A stretch of DNA of 64,000 bases from Desulfarculales bacterium UBA696 (GCA_002298995.1 DBMO01000037.1:185214-249213), one strand, 5' to 3'. Numbered from the stretch's first letter, positions 15,432 through 24,372 are shown. The notes: a model not told the origin generated them from the letters alone. Translations and numbers: made by a program.

Positions 15432-18400
15432 CGAACCCTCTCCGGCACCCGGTAAGCATAATCCACATTGAGGCTCACCACTCCGAACTCGCTTGCCACG
15501 CGGCCTTGCAGGAGGTAGGCGTGGGCCATGTCGAGGTCCTGGCAGAAGCGGCTGAAGGATTTTGGGAAGAAGACCGTCTCGAAAATTCCGGTCTCGTCTT
15601 CGAAGGTGAAAAACTCCATTTCGTCCCCTTTTTTCGTATAAACCTCCTTGCGGCTGATCGGCCAGGCCTTTACCCATATTTTTTGCCCGATGTATTTCTG
15701 AAAATCACGCGCCGAAACCAGGGGACGTCGGATGGAGCGGAAAAAAGGGTCCGCAAGCCGGAGCGGGTGAACCGATAGGACAAAGCCGAGGGTCTCCCAT
15801 TCGTGGTGCCATTTTTCAAGGTCGGCAAAATCCAGCAGGGCAGGGACCTTGAGGGAGGCCGCGCGTGGGGTGAATGCCGTTTTCTGGATGTTGGGAGCCT
15901 TGGATGCTCCTTTCCTTGAGCCGGAAAACCTGTTGAGCCAGGATTCGATGTACCAGAGGAGCCGTGGATGGTTAAGGCCGCCGGAGATGCAATCGAGAGA
16001 CCCGCTCCGGGCGAGCGCGGCGGCATCGGATGGGTGAATCGTGACACGCCGCAGGAAATCCTCGATTGAAACGAAAGGACCGCCTCTGTCGCGCTCACGC
16101 AAAATTGCTTCAACGCTATCGCGCCTTATTGCGTGAAGCTGCTGAAGGCCGACTCGAACCGCTTTTTCTTTTCCAGTCCAAGCCATGCGGCTCTTGTTTA
16201 TATCCGGCCCTTCAACGGCAAGCCCCATGCGCCTGGCTTCGGAGACGTAGGCAAAAGTGCTGTAATAGCCTCCACCGTTTGATATGACTGCCGCCATGAA
16301 TTCGGCCGGGTGGTGGTTTTTTAGGTATGCGGACTTGAGGCTTACCATGGCATAGGATGCCGAATGCGGCTTGCAGAAGGAGTATCCTGAAAAGGAAATA
16401 AACATTTCCCAGACTTTGTTTACAACTTCCGAGGAAATCCCGTTGCGGGCACAACCTTGTGCAAAGCGTTCCCGGTAGCTCGATAGCTGTTCGCGGCTTT
16501 TTTTGCCTATAATTTTTCGCAAAGCGTCCGCTTCGCCCCATGTAAAGCCCGCCATGATCATCGCCACCTGAACCACGTCCTCCTGGTAGACCAGTATGCC
16601 GTAATTTTCCGCAAGGATCTCTTTTATGCTCGGGTGCAGCGGTTCATAAGGCTCCCCGTGAATGCGGCGAATGTATTCCTGGATGTACCGGTTGGCGGCG
16701 GGGCGGATAATCGATGAGTGGATTACAAGGTGGTCGAAATCACCCTTTTGCGATTTCTCGAGAAGAAGGCGCATGGAGGGGGATTCGAGATAGAAGACAC
16801 CGATTGTGTCTCCGCGCTTTATCAAGTCGATGGTGGGCTGGTCGTCGGCCGGATTCAGGTTGGGATAGTCCAGGCTTTGGCCGGTGTTTTCGCGAATGGC
16901 TGCCAGGGCGTCCCGGATTACTGCCAGGGTGCGGTTTCCGAGCAGGTCGATTTTTACCAGCCCCGCCTTTTCCGTCTGGTCTTTTTCCCATTGGATGATA
17001 GGGACCCCCTTGGCGCTGAACTGGACCGGCACATACCGGCGCACCCGGTCCGGAACGAGCACGACTCCGCCGCAATGGGTGCCGATATTTCGGGGCAAGG
17101 ATTCGAGGCGCGAGGCCAGATCGATGATTTCGGGCCAGGGCGGATCGAGCTGGAAATTGCGGAATTTGGGGTAGGTTTTTACGTGCTCCCACAAATTATC
17201 AGGACTCGCCCAGTAATTCATCCGGCGGGTTACCTCCTTTATTTCGGCCGGCGGAATGCCGAAGACCTTTGCCACCTCGCGAACCGAAGCCCTCGCGCCA
17301 AACCCCACGTGATTGCTTACAAGCGCTACCCTTTCATCGCCGTAAAAGGTTCGGATTTCCGAAAACAGCGCATCGCGCTCGTCCCAGGGAAAATCGACAT
17401 CGATATCGGGAAGGTCCTTTCGCTCGGGGTTAAGGAAACGGCCGAAAAGGAGCTTGTGCCGTATGGGGTCCACGTGGGTTATGCCGAGAAGATAGCTGAC
17501 AAGGCTTGCCGCCCCGCTTCCACGGCCGCAGTGGATCGGCCGCCGGCGAACGATATCCGCCACCACCAGAAAATAATCCACGAACCCCTTGGACTGGATG
17601 AGGTCCAGCTCTTCTTCAAGGCGTTGTTCGACGGCATTATTAGTTTGGCCGAAGCGCCACGATATCCCTTTGCGGCACTTGGAAAGGAGCAGCCTGAAAT
17701 GATCTTCTTCCTTGTCGCGGTAATAGGGAAAAACGGTGCGAAAATTATCCCAGGAAGTTTGGCAGGAGCGGGCGATACTCGCGGCATTGGCAAGCGCTTC
17801 CGGGCAGTTGGGGAAGTGGGCGGCCATCCCTTCGGCTGATTTCAGCCACCTGCCGGGCGCCGCCGCATCTTCGTCTGAAAGGGTGCCGAGGGTCTTGTTC
17901 AGCCCTATTGCCCGCGCCAGCCTGTAGAGTGGATAGTCCTCCTCGTGGGCGAAATGAACCGCATTTGAGGCAACGGGCCGGACGCCAATACTTTTTGCGG
18001 CTTCGATAAGTTTGCGGTCCTTTGGGCCGGGGACAATTTCAAGGTAGCATTCGAACCGCTCTTTAAGGCCTTTTACCAGTTCCGGGTTCTCGCTTATGAG
18101 CACAATGTCGCGGCTTTTTTCCGGAAGGCTTGCGGCCAAAAAGAAATCTTTTTCGGTGTGTAGCCGGGTGATCAGATCGCACAGAATTTCATAGCCCGGT
18201 ACCGTCTTTGCTAGAATTACCGCCGATGCCTCCCTCTCCTCAATCGATGCGCCCACAATTGGTTTGATGCCGTTTTCCCGAGCGGCATCCAAGAAATTCA
18301 TTAATCCGTAAATACCGTTCGTATCGGTCAGGGCAAGCCGGGTAAATCCGGCCTTTTTTGCCTCGCGGCACAGGGCCGAAGGCGAACTCGCCCCCCGCAT

Positions 18401-18454
18401 CATCGAGTAGAATGAGTGAACGTGAAGATGGACGAAATCGGGTGCTTGTTGCAT
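15428..18454 (-). CDS. dnaE2: Error-prone DNA polymerase III alpha subunit DnaE2/ImuC
   Basis: A 1008-residue C-family polymerase, slightly shorter than typical DnaE2. An N-terminal PHP domain starts FVHLHVHSFYSMMRGASSP. The polymerase core retains its three catalytic Asp: D352 and D354 in PDIDVDFPWDERD and D503 in GLVKIDLLGNRTL. The thumb/fingers region carries IGKKSREQLSSYRERFA and CKPHSASYAMVS. The C-terminus has a tandem HhH and an OB domain, with no long tau-binding extension. With lexA and a catalytically dead Y-family protein just upstream on the same strand, it is the translesion polymerase of an SOS mutasome rather than the replicative enzyme. Confidence 0.9.
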   Translation of the reverse strand: MQQAPDFVHLHVHSFYSMMRGASSPSALCREAKKAGFTRLALTDTNGIYGLMNFLDAARENGIKPIVGASIEEREASAVILAKTVPGYEILCDLITRLHTEKDFFLAASLPEKSRDIVLISENPELVKGLKERFECYLEIVPGPKDRKLIEAAKSIGVRPVASNAVHFAHEEDYPLYRLARAIGLNKTLGTLSDEDAAAPGRWLKSAEGMAAHFPNCPEALANAASIARSCQTSWDNFRTVFPYYRDKEEDHFRLLLSKCRKGISWRFGQTNNAVEQRLEEELDLIQSKGFVDYFLVVADIVRRRPIHCGRGSGAASLVSYLLGITHVDPIRHKLLFGRFLNPERKDLPDIDVDFPWDERDALFSEIRTFYGDERVALVSNHVGFGARASVREVAKVFGIPPAEIKEVTRRMNYWASPDNLWEHVKTYPKFRNFQLDPPWPEIIDLASRLESLPRNIGTHCGGVVLVPDRVRRYVPVQFSAKGVPIIQWEKDQTEKAGLVKIDLLGNRTLAVIRDALAAIRENTGQSLDYPNLNPADDQPTIDLIKRGDTIGVFYLESPSMRLLLEKSQKGDFDHLVIHSSIIRPAANRYIQEYIRRIHGEPYEPLHPSIKEILAENYGILVYQEDVVQVAMIMAGFTWGEADALRKIIGKKSREQLSSYRERFAQGCARNGISSEVVNKVWEMFISFSGYSFCKPHSASYAMVSLKSAYLKNHHPAEFMAAVISNGGGYYSTFAYVSEARRMGLAVEGPDINKSRMAWTGKEKAVRVGLQQLHAIRRDSVEAILRERDRGGPFVSIEDFLRRVTIHPSDAAALARSGSLDCISGGLNHPRLLWYIESWLNRFSGSRKGASKAPNIQKTAFTPRAASLKVPALLDFADLEKWHHEWETLGFVLSVHPLRLADPFFRSIRRPLVSARDFQKYIGQKIWVKAWPISRKEVYTKKGDEMEFFTFEDETGIFETVFFPKSFSRFCQDLDMAHAYLLQGRVASEFGVVSLNVDYAYRVPERVR

Positions 18455-18564
18455 GTTTGGGTTGCCTGTTACGGGGTACTGGTTACAAGTTGCGGATCAT
18501 AAGCTCCGCCTGTCTTCCGTTCTTTTCGTCTTCAGCCCTCCGATATCCGTTTATCCGACATCCG
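18455..18564. repeat. ATCCG-rich spacer between imuB and dnaE2
   Basis: The 110-bp spacer contains several near-tandem ATCCG words (about 18541-18572), an imperfect 6-8 bp periodic pattern. No coding potential is seen. Its length suggests that dnaE2 is not tightly translationally coupled to imuB. Confidence 0.35.
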
Positions 18565-19725
18565 TCATCCGTCCCCGCCCCATGATATGATTTGTTTTCC
18601 GAACTTTTCCCTGATGCCGTCCAGGGCCGTTTGGAGGATACGGTCTTTTTGCCGCGGGTCCTTTTCCCAGGTGAAAAATGAAAGCTGGCCTAATGGCATT
18701 GCAAGGTCGGAAAACTCTAGGATTATCCTGCGAATGGCAACTCGACGGCAAAAAAGCTTGTGGAAAAGGGGGAGGATCGACCGGAAAAGCAATCGGTCAG
18801 ACTCGACCACCTGGGGCGGAAGCTTTTTTCGGGCTTCGACGGACATCCCGTCGGCGTACCGGATTTCCAATCTTAGCTGTCCCGGACGGCGGTTGTGCCG
18901 CCGAAGCCCCCAGCCAGCTTCCTCGATTTGCCGGAAAAGGATCGATTCCAGCAGGTCCAGGTCTATTTCGTCCCTGTCCAGGACCTTTGCGAGCGAAAAT
19001 CGCTTGGTTTTTCGGGACGGAAGCACTGGGGCCGGATCAATGCCCCTGGAAATCTTCAAAAGTCGTCCCGCCGTCCCTCCGAATACCCCCGAGAGCATGT
19101 CCAGGGAAAAAGATGCCAGCTGGCCAATCTTTTGGACATTAAATCCCGCGAGCCTGGAAAGCGTAACCTGGCCCACCCCCGGAAGGAGGTGAAGGGGCAG
19201 GGGGGCTAAAAAAGGCTCTTCGTTTCCCGGAAAAATAAAACTCAGGTCGCCCGCATCGGCGCAATTTGCCGCAACCTGGCTTACCAGCTTGTTCGAAGCA
19301 AGGCCTATATGGGCGTGAAGCCCCATTTGCCCCGCTATTTCCTTTTCCATCAGGCACGCGGTATCGGGTCCCGGCCCCCAAAGCCGTCGTGTTCCGGTTA
19401 TATCTATAAAATATCCGCCGGGAGATGTCCCTTCGACCAGCGGAGAAAACCGGGCAAATTCCCGCACGATTTCCCGGTGCCGCTCGCGGTAATAATAGTA
19501 ATCTGACGGGACCACCTGGATGCGGCGGCATATACGGCGTGCGCGGCTAAGCGGCATTCCCTCGAAAAGGCCCTCTTTCCGGGCAATCCCGTTCACGCCC
19601 TGAATAACCGACCTGTCGCCCGGCTCCGCCAAAACCAAAGGTCGCTTTTTAAGCTCCGGCCGCCTGAGTTCTTCGACCGCCGCGCAAAAATTCGAAATTC
19701 CGATATGAACGATATTGCGAATCAT
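18565..19725 (-). CDS. imuB: Catalytically inactive Y-family polymerase, ImuB-like mutasome subunit
   Basis: A 386-residue Y-family polymerase homologue whose active site is gone. The motif normally FVDxDxFxAxVE reads HIGISNFCAAVE (catalytic Asp to Gly), and S-x-D-E-x-Y reads S-P-G-G-Y (Asp-Glu to Gly-Gly). The thumb HhH LLPGVGQVTLSRL and little-finger region remain. Q347-LSFF near the C-terminus matches a beta-clamp-binding motif. Loss of catalysis with retained clamp binding is the hallmark of ImuB, which recruits DnaE2 to lesions. It lies between lexA and dnaE2 on the same strand. A generic DinB annotation would be misleading. Confidence 0.85.
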   Translation of the reverse strand: MIRNIVHIGISNFCAAVEELRRPELKKRPLVLAEPGDRSVIQGVNGIARKEGLFEGMPLSRARRICRRIQVVPSDYYYYRERHREIVREFARFSPLVEGTSPGGYFIDITGTRRLWGPGPDTACLMEKEIAGQMGLHAHIGLASNKLVSQVAANCADAGDLSFIFPGNEEPFLAPLPLHLLPGVGQVTLSRLAGFNVQKIGQLASFSLDMLSGVFGGTAGRLLKISRGIDPAPVLPSRKTKRFSLAKVLDRDEIDLDLLESILFRQIEEAGWGLRRHNRRPGQLRLEIRYADGMSVEARKKLPPQVVESDRLLFRSILPLFHKLFCRRVAIRRIILEFSDLAMPLGQLSFFTWEKDPRQKDRILQTALDGIREKFGKQIISWGGDG

Positions 19726-19885
19726 GGACGGTCCTGTTGCGGGTTGGGGGGTTAGGAGTTACGCGTTTCTGGTGAAAGGAAAGGGCCTCTCATCCGCGAT
19801 TTTAGGCGCCGGGTGCATACTATTTGGCTGGAAGCCTTTTCATGCAGGGCTGTATGCAGGTTGGTTCAACCCGCAACCCGCAACA

Positions 19886-20500
19886 TCAATGCTTCTGTGT
19901 TCGATAATTTCGCAGAAGACCCATTACCACACCGACTATTTCAACCTCTTCGGCCCTCGCAAAAATTGGCTTCATGTGCGAGTTGGCCGGCTTCAGTTCA
20001 ATTTGACTTCCCCTGAGATAAAATTTCTTTACCGTTGCCTCTCCCCGCACAAGGGCAACAACGGTTTGCCCGTTTTCGGCCTGGGGCTGCCGGGTGATAA
20101 TGAGAATGTCCCCGTCGCGTATCCCGTCATCGATCATTGAATCGCCCCGGACTCGCAGGGCGAAATTGTTTCCGTTTCCGAGAAAATTTTCCGGAACTTC
20201 AATTGATTCCGGAGTTTCGACCGCTTCAATCGGTGTTCCGGCTGCAACCGCTCCCAGAAATGGAATCGCCGCGGCGCCGGCAGAAAGCGATACGATCTCG
20301 AGTACGCGTTTGCCGTTGTTCCAGGGGCTTTTGAGATATCCGCGCTGTTCGAGTTGCTTCAGGTGCTTATAGACAGAGTTGAGAGATTTGAACCCGAGGC
20401 TTCGCCGCACTTCCTCGTAAGATGGAGAGTAGCCATGGCGGTTTATATAGTCGCGCACAAAACTGAAAACCTTCTGCTGCGCCGGGGTTATTCCAGTCAT
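19886..20500 (-). CDS. lexA: SOS repressor LexA
   Basis: A 204-residue LexA. The N-terminal winged helix contains GYSPSYEEVRRSLGFKSLNS; the linker is followed by the self-cleavage site A87-G88 in GAVAAGTPIE, and the catalytic Ser-Lys dyad is S121 (RGDSMIDDGI) and K158 (GEATVKKF). RecA-stimulated autocleavage would derepress SOS genes, here presumably including the downstream imuB and dnaE2. AAAGGA lies about 9 nt before the ATG. The recognition helix differs from the E. coli protein, and no E. coli-type CTGT-N8-ACAG box is seen upstream, as expected for a deltaproteobacterial LexA. Confidence 0.95.
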   Translation of the reverse strand: MTGITPAQQKVFSFVRDYINRHGYSPSYEEVRRSLGFKSLNSVYKHLKQLEQRGYLKSPWNNGKRVLEIVSLSAGAAAIPFLGAVAAGTPIEAVETPESIEVPENFLGNGNNFALRVRGDSMIDDGIRDGDILIITRQPQAENGQTVVALVRGEATVKKFYLRGSQIELKPANSHMKPIFARAEEVEIVGVVMGLLRNYRTQKH

Positions 20501-20535
20501 CTTTGATGATTCCTTTCAATGAAATTCCGACTACA

Positions 20536-20564
20536 ATGTAAGGTGAATAAAAGGTGAAAGTCAA
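20536..20564 (-). promoter_or_regulatory. Candidate lexA promoter with overlapping dyad
   Basis: On the minus strand TTGACT is followed after 17 bp by TTACAT, about 40 bp upstream of the lexA ATG. The -10 overlaps a short dyad, TACA-A-TGTA (20532-20540), and the spacer contains TTCACC twice. Either could be an autoregulatory LexA site; neither is proven. Confidence 0.45.
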
Positions 20565-20571
20565 GGTCGTT

Positions 20572-20652
20572 GAGGAATTTAAGGAATTTAAAGAGTTTAG
20601 GGAATTTAAGCGATCCAGGCCAAAATTCCCAAATTCCCAAATTCCCAAATTT
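20572..20652. repeat. Two short tandem repeat tracts upstream of lexA
   Basis: Three or four imperfect copies of a 9-bp GAATTTAAG-type unit (20572-20610) are followed by three copies of the 8-bp unit ATTCCCAA (about 20625-20648). The tracts are partly complementary, so GGGAATTT (20600-20607) can pair with AAATTCCC (20623-20630). They fill most of the gap between divergent lexA and the TM2-like gene. Confidence 0.7.
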
Positions 20653-20708
20653 CTGTAGACTCGAAAATGGGGCTGGATTAGAGTTTACAGTTAAAGGGAG
20701 GGTAATCG

Positions 20709-20930
20709 ATGACACGACCTGGCAATGCGGCGGTGCTCAGCCTGATCATTCCGGGGCTTGGGCAGTTTTATAACGGATTTTTTCTGCGCGGGATATTTTG
20801 GCTGATAATCACCCCCGGTCTTTGGATCGGCACCGGAGGACTGCTCGGCTGGATCTGCCATGTTATTTCGGCGATAACGGCTTATAAAAAGGCGGAAGAA
20901 CTGGAAAGGGATTTCGACAGGCCGATATAG
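20709..20930 (+). CDS. Small TM2-like membrane protein
   Basis: A 73-residue protein with two hydrophobic segments. The opening NAAVLSLIIPGLGQFYNGFF matches the P-G-x-G-Q-x-Y motif of TM2-domain proteins, followed by RGIFWLIITPGLWIGTGGLL. The C-terminus is charged and cytoplasmic-looking (YKKAEELERDFDRPI). A strong GGGAGG lies 7 nt before the ATG. Function is unknown. It is transcribed divergently from lexA. Confidence 0.72.
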   Translation: MTRPGNAAVLSLIIPGLGQFYNGFFLRGIFWLIITPGLWIGTGGLLGWICHVISAITAYKKAEELERDFDRPI

Positions 20931-20978
20931 CGGTCCCAGAGTCCGGGCGGCTAAATTGGCCGGTGCTCCAACGCACGG

Positions 20979-21341
20979 CTAACGCTCCATAAATTTGAGA
21001 AACTCGCGAATTACCCTTTTTTTATCCCCAATGCTGGTTGCAATTGCATCCCTCAAGCGTTCGAAGTCGCCAAGATACATTCCGGAGAAGCCTATCCCCA
21101 ACCCGTCCGGAGTGTGCCGGATGACGGTTCCGCCAATCACAAAGCTGATGTCGGAAGCTGGTTCGGCAAGGAATATCTCTACCTCAACCGCCGTTCCGAC
21201 TGGTATTTTATCAGTCATTTTGAAAAAGGCGCCGTTGATGCTGAGATTTTCCACAGTCCCGCGGAACTGGCCCTCAGGTGACTTCAGGGCAGCTTCGGAT
21301 CTGAACGGAACCCGAATAAAACACCGTCTTTCGCTATCCAT
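20979..21341 (-). CDS. PilZ-domain protein, putative cyclic-di-GMP receptor
   Basis: The 120 residues are essentially one PilZ domain. Both ligand-binding signatures are present: RCFIR (RxxxR) at the N-terminus and NLSINGAFF ([D/N]xSxxG) about 30 residues later, followed by the beta-barrel strands and a C-terminal helix (DFERLRDAIATSI). Such proteins bind cyclic-di-GMP and alter motility, polysaccharide or pilus machinery. The chemotaxis operon begins about 800 bp away on the other strand, which makes a motility connection plausible but not shown. Confidence 0.85.
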   Translation of the reverse strand: MDSERRCFIRVPFRSEAALKSPEGQFRGTVENLSINGAFFKMTDKIPVGTAVEVEIFLAEPASDISFVIGGTVIRHTPDGLGIGFSGMYLGDFERLRDAIATSIGDKKRVIREFLKFMER

Positions 21342-21465
21342 CTATCCGGTCCTCTTCCTGGGAAAAGCGATAGCACGGTTATTGGCCGCCTATCCGGTTA
21401 AATAACAACCGTGGCAGGTAATCGCAGGTCCCACGGTTCATGGGTCTTTTGGCACTCTGGGCCTA

Positions 21466-21502
21466 TCAAAAAGAAGGAGCCGAAATCTTGGTTCCGACTC
21501 CT
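21466..21502 (-). terminator. Terminator-like hairpin without an obvious upstream gene
   Basis: On the minus strand AGGAG-x-CG-AA pairs with its complement around a 7-nt loop and is followed by a T-rich tail (TTCTTTTTG). The only genes that could feed it would lie between 21503 and 22160 on the minus strand, where no convincing CDS is seen. It may end an antisense or small RNA, or insulate the PilZ gene. Confidence 0.5.
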
Positions 21503-21926
21503 CCCCGCCTATGATGGAAACTAACCAGACATACCATTATTGTAATCGGCCGCTTTTCTGAAAAACATTAAAAATTTCTTTCGAAGTAGGAGTACAAATA
21601 GCGATCATCGCCGGGTGGAAAACTGCCAAGAGGATTTTGAATGATCACCGGATCGAAAATCTGATTTGGGTCGTAAAAAGCCAATCGCTCCGGCCGGCCA
21701 AACCCCTTGTTTTATGGCAATCCACTTCCCTTTCCGAACCCCACTCAAATATTATCATCCCGACAGCGAGAAGATCGGGCCCCACAAATTTTTCTCCGCG
21801 TGATGAATAGATAAAAACTTCCCAGTCCCAACACCTCCTGAAAATTTATTTGACTGTTGCATTGAAGAAAAAATTCGTCCTGTCCGATAATACGTAAGAA
21901 CGTGGAGTCAAAAAGAAATAACCGCA

Positions 21927-21961
21927 CCACCCCACGGGAGAACTCTTGTTGCCGGGGGTGG
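21927..21961. other. GC-rich hairpin in cheW leader region
   Basis: CCACCCC, one bulged A and CGG pair with CCG and GGGGTGG around a 13-nt loop, about 200 bp upstream of cheW. It is isolated from any gene end and has no T tract, so it is not a typical terminator. Confidence 0.35.
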
Positions 21962-22160
21962 AAATGAAATTCTGGGCGGAGGCGGCACTCTGCGGTTCGG
22001 CATCCAGGTGTCTCTGGTGGGAGTCAGGATTCATGGCTGTTGGAGGGGTGCATTCAGGTGAGCCGGTATTCCATGACGGCAAAGATCCTTTTGGTGGTCG
22101 ATATGGCTTGAGGTTTTAAAAGGGTTTTAATCGCGTGAAAACAAAAAGGAGTCATCTCTC

Positions 22161-22673
22161 ATGAGAAATCAGGCGGGCGTGGCAGGTCAGTTGGAAGTTT
22201 CCGGTCTTGAGAGGGAAGGCAAGTACCTGACCTTTTCTCTCGGCGAGGAGGAATACGGGATCGGCATATTGAAGGTTAAGGAAATCATAGGGATGATGCG
22301 AATAACCCCGGTGCCGCAGACACCCGAATATGTGAAGGGGGTGATCAACCTTCGCGGGAAGGTGATTCCGGTTATCGACCTGAGGCTGCGGTTCGGGATG
22401 GGCGAAAACGGCTACACGGAGCGAACATGTATAGTGGTCGTCGAAATCGATGGCGACGCGTGCAAACTCCACATCGGCATAGTAGTGGACTCGGTCTCGG
22501 AAGTGCTGAACATCAGGGGCGCGGACATCGAGGACACGCCCAGTTTCGGAACGACCCTTAACACGCAGTATATTCTTGGGATGGCCAAGACCGGGGGAGG
22601 GGTGAAAATCCTTCTCGACATCGACCAGGTGCTGAGTTGCGAAGATGTCGGATTCCTGGATAAAGTTGCCTGA
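22161..22673 (+). CDS. cheW: Chemotaxis coupling protein CheW
   Basis: A 170-residue single CheW domain linking receptors to CheA. Diagnostic stretches are YLTFSLGEEEYGIGILKVKE, MMRITPVPQTPEYVKGVINL and RGKVIPVIDLRLRFGM, including the conserved Asn-Leu-Arg-Gly turn. AAGGAG lies about 10 nt before the ATG. It opens a run of nine chemotaxis genes on the plus strand, but a 297-bp gap separates it from cheR. No methyl-accepting receptor gene is in the window. Confidence 0.94.
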   Translation: MRNQAGVAGQLEVSGLEREGKYLTFSLGEEEYGIGILKVKEIIGMMRITPVPQTPEYVKGVINLRGKVIPVIDLRLRFGMGENGYTERTCIVVVEIDGDACKLHIGIVVDSVSEVLNIRGADIEDTPSFGTTLNTQYILGMAKTGGGVKILLDIDQVLSCEDVGFLDKVA

Positions 22674-22970
22674 TGCAAATCTTGTCCCGCTCACGGCTCG
22701 ATCGGCGGCAATCTGGCCGGCCGTTGCCGTGTGGCGGGATCGAATTATGCACCGGGACCTCGGTTTCGTGAATAGCTAAATTTGGCGGGAGTCCGTTGGC
22801 CCTGGCTGTTGAAGCATGGTCTGTCAGGGAAACCGGCAGCGCGATACCTCATGGAAGCATGGTATCCGGCGGTTCTCCGACTCGCCCGTGACAGAGGTTG
22901 TCCGAAGCGGATCAATAAGCCTACGTTAATTGTTTCGCCGGGGTAGCATCGAAGGGAAGAAGTTCAAGCT

Positions 22971-23795
22971 ATGGAAAAGAACCTGCCTGACCGGGTTTTT
23001 CAGCAATTCAGCCAACTCGTCTATGACCAGTGCGGCATAAACCTTCATGAAGGCAAAAAGGCACTTCTCCAGGCGCGTTTGAACAAGCGGTTGAGAATCA
23101 CCGGGATCAGCTCCTATGAAGACTATTTCAGGCACATTACTTCTTCTGAAAATCCCCGCGAATTCATAAACTTTTTAGATTCCGTTTCCACCAATCTGAC
23201 CTATTTTTTCAGGGAGTCCCAGCACTTCGATTTTCTGGATAAGACTATACCCGAGCTGCTTGCGCAAAAGCAAAAGGAAGGCAACTCGAAATTGAGGGCG
23301 TGGAGCGCCGGCTGTTCGACCGGTGAGGAGCCATACAGCCTCGCGATGTGTGTACTGGCGCAAATTTCCGATCCCTCTCGATGGGATTTCCGCATTCTTG
23401 CCACAGACATCTCCACCCGCGTGCTCGGGGTCGCCTACAGGGGGATTTACTCAGAGGAGAAGGTACAGAAGGTCCCACCGGGAATGCGGCAGATACATTT
23501 CCGAAGGTTCAACGAAAACGGCGCGACCGAGTATGAAGTCGGACCTCAGGTAAAACGAATCGTTACTTTCCGCCGTCTGAATCTCAAGGAGCCATATCCT
23601 TTCAAGGGACAGTTTGATTTCATTTTTTGCCGCAACGTTATGATTTATTTCGATAAAAAGACACAAGAGGAACTGGTGAACAAGATGGCGAGTTTCCTGA
23701 CGCCCGGCGGGTACCTCTTCGTCGGTCACTCGGAAAGCCTGACCGGTTTGGCCCACAAGCTGACCTATGTTCGGCCCGCGGTTTACAGGAATTAG
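22971..23795 (+). CDS. cheR: Chemotaxis protein methyltransferase CheR
   Basis: A 274-residue SAM-dependent enzyme that methylates receptor glutamates. The N-terminal helical domain is followed by the methyltransferase fold with AWSAGCSTGEEPYSLAM (SAM site), ILATDIS, and FDFIFCRNVMIYFD. The N-terminal LTYFFRE matches the conserved T-x-F-F-R element. The C-terminus SESLTGLAHKLTYVRPAVYR is typical. Paired with CheB and CheD, it would set receptor adaptation. Confidence 0.95.
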   Translation: MEKNLPDRVFQQFSQLVYDQCGINLHEGKKALLQARLNKRLRITGISSYEDYFRHITSSENPREFINFLDSVSTNLTYFFRESQHFDFLDKTIPELLAQKQKEGNSKLRAWSAGCSTGEEPYSLAMCVLAQISDPSRWDFRILATDISTRVLGVAYRGIYSEEKVQKVPPGMRQIHFRRFNENGATEYEVGPQVKRIVTFRRLNLKEPYPFKGQFDFIFCRNVMIYFDKKTQEELVNKMASFLTPGGYLFVGHSESLTGLAHKLTYVRPAVYRN

Positions 23796-23855
23796 CTTCG
23801 GCCACCATTGTCCTGTGTTGCTGATAACGGTTTTTGTTTTGGTAAGAGACAGCAG

Positions 23856-24335
23856 ATGAGAAGAGTTGTTGGTGTGGCAGACATGGCTGTTAGCAACAAC
23901 CCGGAGGAGGTACTGATTACCTTTTCTTTGGGTTCATGCATCGCCGTGATCATTTTCGACCCGGTTGCAAAGGTAGGAGGCATGCTGCACTACATGCTCC
24001 CGGAATCGAGTCTGGATGCCGAAAAAGCGAAGCAAAACCCTTCAATGTTTGCCGATACCGGCATATCGATGCTATTCAAGAATAGCTATCATTTAGGGGC
24101 CAAGAAGGAAAATATGATAGTGAAAGTTGTCGGAGGTGCGCAAATTCTCGACCAGGACGGCGTTTTCAATATTGGCAAACGGAACTATGTCGCAATGCGC
24201 AAAATCTTTTGGCGCAATAACGTGATGGTTGCAGCCGAACACGTTGGTGGAACGGTAAACCGCACGGTTCGCCTTGAGATAGCTACCGGCAGAGTAACCA
24301 TGAAAGTGGGCGGCGAAACGGAAGTGGAAATTTAA
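23856..24335 (+). CDS. cheD: Chemoreceptor glutamine deamidase CheD
   Basis: The 159 residues contain the catalytic Cys28 in FSLGSCIAV and His45 in MLHYMLPES, with the conserved Thr in ITF before the Cys. CheD deamidates receptor glutamines and, in Bacillus-type systems, partners with CheC. Start ATG 23856 (MRRVVGVADMAVSNN) is preferred to 23808 because the family begins shortly before VADM. Presence of CheD together with the CheX-like protein and CheZ means several adaptation and dephosphorylation routes coexist. Confidence 0.92.
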   Translation: MRRVVGVADMAVSNNPEEVLITFSLGSCIAVIIFDPVAKVGGMLHYMLPESSLDAEKAKQNPSMFADTGISMLFKNSYHLGAKKENMIVKVVGGAQILDQDGVFNIGKRNYVAMRKIFWRNNVMVAAEHVGGTVNRTVRLEIATGRVTMKVGGETEVEI

Positions 24336-24372
24336 GGCAGGCTTTGGCAAAGCGGAGCCTCGCGAGGGAGTC

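Larger units (their letters stand above)
21342..22160. other. Long non-coding region before the chemotaxis operon
   Basis: About 820 bp between the divergent PilZ gene and cheW. The short ORFs here lack family motifs and good ribosome sites. It contains a terminator-like hairpin reading on the minus strand (21466-21502), a GC-rich hairpin (21927-21961) and otherwise AT-richer sequence. A non-coding RNA on the minus strand ending at the terminator is possible. The operon promoter presumably lies in the last 200 bp. Confidence 0.5.

Noticed and set aside
16718..17839. A 373-codon plus-strand open frame inside dnaE2
   Set aside because: Opposite-strand shadow of a conserved polymerase gene; no family motifs.
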